Part shown: positions 55,862 through 64,000 of the stretch, piece after piece | How the letters are laid out: every line of letters begins with the position of its first letter | How positions within the stretch are numbered: position 1 is the stretch's first letter | Assembly (NCBI GenBank): GCA_005784505.1 | Contig: VCAZ01000015.1 | Coordinates: 2,887,168 to 2,951,167, forward strand | Reading direction: 5' to 3' | Length of the DNA stretch: 64,000 bases | DNA from: Bagarius yarrelli | Taxonomy: Eukaryota; Chordata; Actinopteri; Siluriformes; Sisoridae | Notes under the pieces: model-generated | The model's input: the letters and a program-made list of their open reading frames with translations, nothing else | Databases searched by the model: none | What the model was told of the DNA's origin: nothing | Translations under genes and position numbers: made by a program

Positions 55862-56303
55862 AAAGTGTTGGAACACAAGACCATCACATCCATGTGTGTG
55901 TGTTTTTGAATCCTAGACCAGATTAAGTTTTAATCTTCCTCCTATAATAATCTTCAGACTTCTGAAAAATGTTCCACTTAATTGTTTTTGGTGATTGTAG
56001 GCATTTGTTTTGTTTAGCCACGATAGTATAAGTAGATCAGACACTAATGCTGGATGAGAAGGTGTGGGGTATTGTTGGTGTTCTAGTTTATCCCAAAGAT
56101 GTTCAGTGGGTTTGCCAGAGTCAGTCTGTGAAATACACTCCATGCTATGTCTTTAAGGAGTTAAGTGGCTTTGTGCACAGGTAACATATACTATAACATA
56201 GAAAGACTTCCTAGACAACAGTCTAATTACAGATTTGTGACGACAGTTTGGGAAAGACACACTTGTAGCTGTGCTGGTAAAATGTCCACAAACATTTGCC
56301 CTT
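55862..56303 (-). mobile_element. Tc1-derived element with transposase C-terminal relic
   Basis: The minus strand carries a piece like the end of Tc1-type transposase: GKPTEHLWDKLEHQQYPTPS, read near 56110-56055, then a decayed C-terminus. The distal end has GTGACGACAGTTTGGGAAAG and GTCCACAAACATTTGCC, the same family as the 54706 and 33151 copies. Confidence 0.75.
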
Positions 56304-56309
56304 ATGTTG

Positions 56310-59200
56310 CATCTACCTCAAACCATCTTTAGCTTCATTTCGTTCCTTAAAAATGTCATGAATAAGTATCAGTCTAACGCTGCATTCCCCACATTGTATT
56401 AAAAAAAATCCCATTTTTACAAGCAGCAATTTTGAATCATCCTGTCCTTTGGAACCATGTATGACGGATGTTATACTGAATGTTTTTACTATAGCACAGG
56501 GGTAACAAACATCATGAGTATAAAATTCACTGTGTGATGAGAAAGAATAAAGCTAACAAGCCTTTCTTTGGGCTCTTTATTTATTAGAAGTAAAGAAAAT
56601 ACTTCTAAATTCAAAAGCATATAAACACATCCTATAGAATTGTGTGCTTTAGACTTTGTAGGAAAGAACAAAGCAGAACAGATGCACACTATCCACACTT
56701 GTGATTTATCGTGGGTTGAAAAAAATGTTGGCACCCAGTACCTCAGACTCATCATCAGGAAAAATGAAAGAAAAAAAAAGACCACACTGTACTAGTGTAC
56801 TTCTGTAAACTTATATAATTTTTGGATATGCGGTTTTTATACTTTGCAATATGCTCTGTTAAATAACAGACATATTTAACAGAGCATCTTACACACAGAA
56901 AAAAAATCAGCACCAATGATGCTGTTTTACATTTATAACTGAGCAGCGGTCAAGCATGAGAATGGGGGTGGCACAGATGCCGTGAGCTGAAAGCATGTTT
57001 ACATGCCTGCGTGAGAGATGATTGATGGGAATTTGTGCTGGGCAGTCTGTTTTACTGCACTCCTGGAATGGGTTTTGTCAAGCCGTTAGAATTTATGCCC
57101 AAACACAGCAAACTTACAGTTTAACATACGCCTATAGTGTTGATTTCATGCTAGAAAGAATTTATAAGGAGGGCAATTTATCCAATATCAGTTCTTTAAG
57201 AACATTACTACGATTTTAACGTTGAAGACATCAGCATTAGACGTTTATCAGCAGCTATTATTAACTTTTTTCCAAGAGATTTAAATCCGGGAAGCGCTTC
57301 CACATCCTGTAGGCAACAGATTCAGTCAGTATCTGCAAAACACCAGATCTTGCATGTAATTTATTCCATGTATTGGGCTAATACTGCACACATTTGCACT
57401 ATTGCGCTACTTTCTTGCATGTTGTACTATGTTCGGCTGTGCACGTGACCAAAAGATTTCAGTTTAATATTTTGAAGGTTGTGTCTATGATTAATTTTGC
57501 TCTAAAGCACAACCTAAGACAGTCTGTATTCACATTAAGTCTGGGGGCAACGTAAAAAAGCTCCAGTCGGGACATTGTCAAACCGGCACAAGACTCTGTG
57601 ATCAATACAAACTAAATTAGCTGTTGCCATCGTCTGGGACAGAATTACTGATTTTTTTATAAACAGATATTTTCAAATAGCTTTTACTCACAGAGCTGCT
57701 GTGTCTGTGTGTGGGCTGATCACAGATTCAATTTTTGCAAGAGCTCACTTCTAAATTCTGACAGGGATTTCAGTGATCGCTAAAGAACTGGGATGCCAAA
57801 TAAGTCTCCTGCACACAGACGCATGCTGCTATCTTCATACACACCTGTGCAAAGAGCCTCTAATCTCCCACCTCAGAGTTCCTGCCTAAATTCTTACGCT
57901 GTTGGCCATTTGTGGAAAAATCTGAAATAGTCTATTAATTCTAAAGCATGCTCGGGCAACGTCGCACATATCAGAACGAGCAAGGAATGACCTTTTCTAA
58001 ATCTGCTAATGAAGGAAATATTCTTGGGAATGCACTGATTTTATGCTGGGAAAAGGTCAGAGAAGTTGTTTTATAGTTGAAATGTATTGGTTTTAATACA
58101 GAGTTGCATATGATTTCTGGCAAGAGCAGGTTGTGGAGGTGGTGTTGTATTGGCTGGCACCCATGAGAATCATATCAAGGGATATAGGTGTTGAGGAGCT
58201 GTGATCCTCAGCAGGGGGATTTATCATGGCAGACAGGCCTGAAATAGCCGACCTCAGCGAGGGATGAATACATATGCTTGTTCATCATTTTTTTTAGTGC
58301 TGGAAAATAAATTTTATGTCTGTATCTGCCAACCTCTATGATCATACCGTAGTGTGCATTTGCTTTTTATAGATGTATGAGCCAACATTTGATTGTAGCA
58401 TTTAATTTAGAGCATGTGTTAGGAAACAGACAGTCTCGAGTGCGTTATTTGTTCTCTTAGACCTCCTTATTTGTTCTCTTGGGCCACACCCCCCTTTACT
58501 GAGACTGACAAGCACAGAGGCCAGGCATTTACACATTAAAATTTCTTTCCAATTTATTTTACAAATTACATTTTTAATGTGACAAAAGCAAAATTTCTTA
58601 TTACATTACTTTTAATTAGATTTCACTTTACTGGTTTACACACAAAACTGATGATGAAAAAAAAGCTGATGATGTTTGATGTTACAAGTTATGAAACATT
58701 CCAAACATTTGCCACATTTTAAATGTGATTAAATACTTCGAATAGGTTCTTATAGTAACAGTTTATTTATTAATAGACATCTGGGAATTATTATTTTATA
58801 CAAATCTTAACCATTTAGGATGAGGTCTGGGGAAAAACTGCTAATGTAGCTAATAATGGTTGGACTTTAGAATTCCGTTTGCTTTTGAGCGTTCCACTGA
58901 TTGACACTGATCTGGGTAAAGAATCCTTTTAAGGACATTATTTGCTATAAATAGAACCGCTATACCACAGAGCCCAATGTGTAGGGAAGAGCTGAACACA
59001 AATTTGCAGTGGAAATACTACACAATCAGCTGAGGGTCACAAAATTACATCCAACTATGTGACATCACTCCCAGGTCCAATGATACGATGCAGCTCAGGT
59101 AGTACAGTCATGCTTCAGCAGAAGTGTCACACAGTGGAGTGTTTGTGCACAGCCACTTCATTTGATTCTGAGCCGTGTACGTATATGTCCACAGTCGGGC
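56310..59200. other. Intergenic and probable timm44 3' UTR
   Basis: No open frame with recognisable motifs. The timm44 3' UTR should lie at the right end; a minus-strand AATAAA at 58762-58767 is one candidate poly(A) signal. Confidence 0.5.
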
Positions 59201-59203
59201 TCA

Positions 59204-59323
59204 TTAAAGGACCTGCTCTGTGCTTGAGGCTGAGATGTCCAGCAGTCTCCAGGCTGCGTAGGGGTTGAACTCCTCCTGGTCTCGACACAAAGCCCAAACA
59301 TACATCATCCGGAGGACTTTCTC
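59204..59323 (-). CDS. timm44: timm44 last exon and stop
   Basis: 39 codons plus TAA: EKVLRMMYVWALCRDQ, NPYAAWRLLDISASS. Acceptor TTCTTAG. Confidence 0.95.
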   Translation of the reverse strand, partial: EKVLRMMYVWALCRDQEEFNPYAAWRLLDISASSTEQVL

Positions 59324-59458
59324 CTAAGAACCAGAAATCAAGAAGGAACAGAAACACAGAGAAAAACATGAATATTAAGGAAGTCTTGTTAAACTTCTAA
59401 AATGTGAAGATTGTATAAAGTCGGGCTGATGAAAAGTTTTTCCTTAAGATAGAGATAG

Positions 59459-59547
<89 letters not shown>

Positions 59548-62500
59548 GCTTTTTGATAGAAAAAGGTCAGTAAAAATCTCCAGATGTTGCCACTTATACT
59601 CAATCAGCGTGTCTAAATTTTACTTTTTTAGTTTTGCAATGAAACCACAAGGCTTAATAATTTAAGTCTATCTAGCCAAAGATATGTTCCACAAATATTA
59701 AAAAGAATCAGGCTTAATTAATTAAAACAGAAATAATAACTTAATTAACATGGTGTATTTATTCACAATTTGACATCTCAAGGAGTACATACACTGCCGT
59801 TTGGACTACTTTTAGCTTTAATCTTTGGAAGTCAAGAACTAAAAATAGACAAAATTTTAAAATTATCTACAGACTAAAGGTTTCAGGTGTTCCACCTTCA
59901 ACACATTTCAGCAGCAAACTCCAATTAGTCACTCCATGTGACCAAAATCAGGAGTTAAATAACATAACCTGGATGTGGGTTTGAGAAAAATGCAGAACAA
60001 TCATGTGTACAACAAACTAACTGAAAACTTTATTGTGTAAATCACAGACTGTTTATTCTGGCTTAAAAAAAAAGTCCAAAATAGCTTACTGCAATGTTAT
60101 GTCTTGTTTTTCAGTCAGCGGCCTGCAGTTATGTATACATTCGAGACCTTATTCACAGGCAGAAAGCCTTAATGTCAGTTTAATGAGCCAGCCGGGGTTT
60201 ATGTGCTTTTTAATTCAACTCTTAGCAAAATAAGCTTTGTTCGAGATCACCAGGCTAATAATAGCTGATTTAAAATAACTAATATGAATAAAAACAGGCA
60301 AGCTTACAATTCTGCTACTTAGTGATGTATACTACCCATCCAAAAAAAGTTACTACCTGGATTTAACCAAGCAAATAGGTAAGAGCGTTCCTTTGGTTAA
60401 TTACTGCATGGACGATAATGTTGCAGCTGGCAGCAAGTTATTTAACCCAAACTGATGTAGCGAGTAGCTTCTCATTTCTAAAACAATTGTCAGAGGACAC
60501 ATCCTGTGGTTGTGTAAAAAGATGTTACTCTGTTTTGGAAGGGTCAAATTATTGGCATGCATCAGGCAAAGACAACATTTAAGGAGATTTCTGAAACTAC
60601 TAAAATTGGGTTAGGAACTGTCCAATGCATTAATAAAAACTGAATGGATAGTGAACTCCGGAGCAATTAAGGAAGGTCATGTGGTCTGATGAGTCCAGAT
60701 TGACCCTGTTTCTGATGAGTAATGGGTGCATCTGGGTAAGAACAGGGGTGTATGAAGTGATGCACCATCATGTCTAGTGCCCTCCTGTACAAGCCTGTGG
60801 GGGCAGTGTTATGATCTCAGGTTGCTGCATTTAGTCAGGTTCAGCAACGTGATGTGCCCAAAGAATGAGGTCAGCTGACTACCTAAATATATTGAATGAC
60901 CAGGTTGTTTCATCAGTGGATTTATTGTTCCCTGATAGTACAGGCATCCAAGATGACAAATCCAACATTTATCAGGTTTAAATTGTGAAAGAATGGTTCA
61001 GGGAGCATTAGACATCATTTTCACAGATTGACATAGATTGACCATGGAGTTCAGACCTTAACCTCATTGACGATCTTTGGGGAAAAAAAATGTATGCAGC
61101 TCTGGACGGAAATAAATGTTGCAACATTGCAGAAGCATATAGAAAACATGCAGTGGCGAATATATGCTGTAATCAAGCCAAAGGCGGTCCAACAAAATAT
61201 GAGAATGTGTGACTTTTTTTGGACTGGCAGTGTATTTAATCATAAACCAGTGACCATAGAAGTGAGATGTGATATTTAAAATGCTGTTTGTCTATTTACT
61301 CCTTTTCTGATTTACACTTCTAGGGGTCACATATGTATGTAATGAACACTTGTGCTAGGGTAGTGTGGAGTATTAAACCTGCCCTGGATTCCATGTTATA
61401 CATTATTTTGCTATAAACAGACCAGCTACATTGCACTTTTTCAAACTCAAAGTAAAAAAAGGCCAACAATTGCATCTCCACAAGCAGTATCAGAACTCAC
61501 CGGGTCGCCCTCCACTACTTCGCCCTTGGTGTTACGGATTACCATCACCAGCTGGGCCTGGAAGGTGATAATGAGGACAGGGCCTTTTTCCATCATTTTC
61601 CCCATGGCCAGCTACACAATAACAAACACATGCACGAACAACTGAATTAGATTTTAAATTGCATTTCCTGAGAAGAAAGCATTTGTCTTTTGCATATACA
61701 CTCCATTAGCTGTTACAAACTGATTCACGCCTTTAGAATAAAAATGAACACAAGGGCGTTAAAGTGAATACTAATGTTCTGTTTGTGAGGAAAAATATAA
61801 TAGCACTGTTCTAATGATACATTCTCAGACATAATACATTCATACCATTTGATTAGTTATACTGTTTTTTTTTTACTTAAAAAAAAATTCTTGTAGTAAA
61901 ATTAATTTGAGCACACACACAGCCTAGTCAACAGGCATATAACGATCGCATTAAAAAACAGAGATAAGTAATGGGTACATAAAGTTATTGCAACATAATT
62001 CCTGCATATTGCCATCATTTCTCTTACATCCACATTGTCGATATCTAGAATCTTTGAGTGAAACTGAAGTCCCATTGTTTTAGCTTGCTGAATCGGATGG
62101 GCCAACTGGCTGTAGGTCTGCAAAATCAAAACCAAAAAAACTAATTTAAGGAATGGCTGAGTTTCGTAACAAACACATCACATCAAAACAACACTTTGTC
62201 AATACTGAATTAAGTCTACATACAGCTTCATAGCACCAATCCTTCAGGACATCGAGCTCTCCTTGAATCATAGCCTTAAAAAACAAAAAACAAAAAATAA
62301 GTTAGGGATAAGTTTAAGTAGCAAAAGTGTGGATTTACTTTCTTACAGTTAAACGTGTTGTTGACGTACCTCCAGAATGTTGGGAATGATGTCCTTTTCA
62401 CATTGTTTAAGAAATGAGTCTTTATCAAAGTTGGGGTCTATCTTTAAGATCTCAGTGAGAACTTCAGACATCTCAGTCTTGGAGAACAGGCCACCTATAA

Positions 62501-64000
62501 AGAACCCAGGATCAAATCTGCTTTCTTAAATGTTACAAAAAGGTATAAAATGTTGAGTAATAACTTCAGTTCCAGGTGGCCAGTTAAAGGTCCACCTATT
62601 ATTCAAGTCCCAATACTAACAGGTGAAAAGCCACACCTACGTATTTAAAACTAACTAACGAAGAAGACACACCTCCTTTAGCCACAGATGTCACATCTTT
62701 TTTCATTGCTAGGACTAAAGACAGATATCCTGCCCCACTGGTAGACAGAGAAGCAATGTCTGCTTCAATAATACTGACAGGCACAGAGGACAGGCCTCCT
62801 TCACTGTTAACGAAGGTGAATGTGCTGTCAAGTGTGCTGTAAATTCTAAAGTCTTTCTACTGAGAAGTTAGTAATTTGCTCTCTGGGTCTGACATGTGTC
62901 CAAAGATATTAAAGTCAGCCATGTAGGAAGCCATAAGCTAAATCATCGTTCTTCAGCTAGTGTCACAGACTCAAAGACTTTTATTTTTAAAAAGGATTAG
63001 AAAAGAAATTTTGGGTTAGGGTTATAGTAACAACTATTACTACTGTGTCATTAAATCCCAGGTGATGGAGATGCTCATTCACTTTACCTATAAAATCTGT
63101 CATCTTGTCTGTGATGGCACGTGACGCCCTGATTACAGCATTGTCACTCTCGTCGTATTTCATCTTCATTTCAAAGAATCCTGCAGACAGAAAAACAAGT
63201 CAAGGTGACTGTCAAAGGACAATTAGCTCAGTGATACCAGCATCAACACAGGCTTTCAAAAAAAAAAAATAGCAGGTAATATATTTTTAATCTGATTTTA
63301 AGCCGATGACTTTAATCAGCTGTCAACATTTTGAGGCAAAATTGTGATGCTTTATGGGAATTTCTAAAGTTTCTAATTTTTAAGATGTAACCTAGCTGAA
63401 CTCTATTACCAGCTTTATACGTTTTGGCTAATATCATTCGAACACCAGAGCGCCGTGTAACACTTTTAAAAAACAATAGCGCAAGGACAAGCTGATTTCA
63501 ACTGACAGCAGTTACAGCCAAAGAGTTAATAGGAGACAGTCTTCAACTCCACTGCAGACAAAACTATTTAGTTCACAAAAAGTCAAAGCTCTTTTGTTAG
63601 CTCTTAAAACATGTGTTGTATGGTTTAGATAATAAAATAAACCAAACAGAAAAAAAAAAAAAAAAGACCGATGGACAATACCAGCGGGATATAAAACCCA
63701 ACTTATTCTTATATTAAATGAATTATAGGGTTCAATATTTCTCACATTGAATTAACATATTACTGCAGTGCATCGGTTATAGGCCACAATAAAACTAACA
63801 TTTATTGTGAAAAGCATGATACATAGCTGATGAGATAACTTTCACCCAGCAACACAGCTGATCTACAGCACCACCTACTGAACAAACAATCTGCTGACCC
63901 GTTCTCATTTTCTCCAAGAAAGCTAAAACAAGAATAAACGCAGGAGAGGCTTACTGTTAAAAACGGCATTGTTGTCTTTGAAATCCTTCCACTGCTGGTA
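59204..64000 (-). CDS. timm44: TIMM44, mitochondrial import motor-docking subunit (3' part, 7 exons)
   Basis: Peripheral inner-membrane protein on the matrix side that tethers mtHsp70 to the TIM23 channel for presequence import. The window encodes the last 211 residues plus stop, essentially the whole lipid-binding C-terminal Tim44 domain of a roughly 450-residue protein. Exons, 5' to 3': 63955-64000 (cut by the edge), 63088-63180, 62370-62494, 62224-62274, 62028-62117, 61501-61611, 59204-59323. Recognisable segments: MKYDESDNAVIRASRA, GLFSKTEMSEVLTE, KDWCYEATYSQLAHPIQQAK, LQFHSKILDIDNVD, GPVLIITFQAQLVMV and WRLLDISASSTEQ near the end. All junctions are in phase and no lesion is seen. The last intron (2.2 kb) is enlarged by a Tc1/mariner insertion. 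Confidence 0.96.
59456..59540. repeat. (AGAT)n(AG)n compound microsatellite
   Basis: About five GATA units followed by a long GA tract, in the last timm44 intron. Confidence 0.92.
59792..61232 (+). mobile_element. Tc1/mariner element, decayed, in timm44 last intron
   Basis: About 1.44 kb. The left end ATACACTGCCGTTTGGAC (59789) and right end GGACTGGCAGTGTAT (61221-61235) are inverted complements, flanked by TA as expected for this superfamily. On the + strand, broken transposase pieces appear in order: a helix-turn-helix-like KEISETTKIGLGTV (about 60565), an SDES segment after a Trp-like codon near 60690, and DLNLIDDLWG-like remains near 61050-61080. Many stops; not functional. Antisense to timm44. 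Confidence 0.8.
61501..61611 (-). CDS. timm44: timm44 exon
   Basis: 37 codons: LAMGKMMEKGPVLIITF through GEVVEGDP; acceptor TGTGTAG, donor GTGAGT. Confidence 0.95.
61612..62027. other. timm44 intron, no feature
   Basis: 416 bp; nothing recognisable. Confidence 0.7.
62028..62117 (-). CDS. timm44: timm44 exon
   Basis: 30 codons: TYSQLAHPIQQAK through LDIDNVD; acceptor TTGCAG, donor GTAAGA. Confidence 0.95.
62224..62274 (-). CDS. timm44: timm44 exon
   Basis: 17 codons: AMIQGELDVLKDWCYEA. Donor GTATGT. Confidence 0.94.
62370..62494 (-). CDS. timm44: timm44 exon
   Basis: GLFSKTEMSEVLTE, DKDSFLKQCEKDIIPNILE; acceptor TTATAG, donor GTACGT. Confidence 0.94.
62495..63087. other. timm44 intron with an unexplained ORF
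   Basis: 593 bp. Minus-strand ORF 62599-62784 is noted in findings; the exons on either side join directly, so it is not part of the conserved protein. Confidence 0.6.
63088..63180 (-). CDS. timm44: timm44 exon
   Basis: 31 codons: RFFEMKMKYDESDNA through DKMTDFIG. Acceptor CTGCAG, donor GTAAAG, phase 1 at both ends. Confidence 0.94.
63181..63954. other. timm44 intron, no feature
   Basis: 774 bp with two poly(A)/(T) runs; nothing else. Confidence 0.7.
63955..64000 (-). CDS. timm44: timm44 exon, 5'-most in window (partial)
   Basis: Reads YQQWKDFKDNNAVFN plus one base; donor GTAAGC. Continues past the right edge. Confidence 0.92.

Overview
The window is vertebrate, most likely teleost fish, nuclear DNA. 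It has short coding exons with GT/AG introns, about 40% GC, abundant CA/GT microsatellites, decayed Tc1/mariner copies and tRNA-derived SINE fragments whose conserved tail (a GATAAGGGCGTCTGC-type motif) is common in fish. The two larger genes are both cut by the window edges. Nothing prokaryotic, no CRISPR array and no complete viral genome is visible.

Region 1 (6-26178, + strand) is the 3' four-fifths of a fibrillin gene. I can place 52 exons. They encode 40 calcium-binding EGF (cbEGF) modules, six TB modules and one hybrid module, in the order 3 cbEGF-TB2-3 cbEGF-hybrid2-cbEGF-TB3-12 cbEGF-TB4(RGD)-2 cbEGF-TB5-7 cbEGF-TB6-5 cbEGF-TB7-7 cbEGF-C-terminal domain. That is the fibrillin order, starting near residue 530 of human FBN1. 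Nearly every exon starts and ends in phase 1. The C-terminus has a furin-type site (RHRR) followed by a 132-residue asprosin-like propeptide. Two exons each carry a one-base indel in a G run (a G missing at 4531-4533, a G extra at 19676-19678). These are either assembly errors or real lesions.

Region 2 (26.2-35 kb) holds the fibrillin 3' flank with a MITE-like element, a SINE, and an intact 82-codon cortexin gene (ctxn1) on the minus strand at 31204-31452, convergent with fibrillin.

Region 3 (35-59 kb) is a gene-poor interval. It contains a 12-bp minisatellite, a perfect 60-bp palindrome, a promoter-like CpG patch near 42.4 kb, a 3.8-kb tandem-repeat block whose + strand is almost devoid of C (47.04-50.85 kb), long AT tracts and several transposon fragments.

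Region 4 (59204-64000, - strand) is the 3' part of timm44, the inner mitochondrial membrane import subunit. Seven exons encode the last 211 residues, and a decayed Tc1/mariner element lies in the last intron. The fibrillin/CTXN1/TIMM44 neighbourhood matches human 19p13.2 (FBN3, CTXN1, TIMM44), so FBN3-type orthology is my best inference. Teleost databases may label the gene fbn2b or fibrillin-2-like.

The three genes do not form a functional pathway: one is an extracellular matrix protein, one a neuronal membrane peptide and one a mitochondrial import factor. I found no convincing undescribed biological system. The most checkable oddities are the paired G-run frameshifts, the C-depleted repeat block and a few unexplained exon-like patches.
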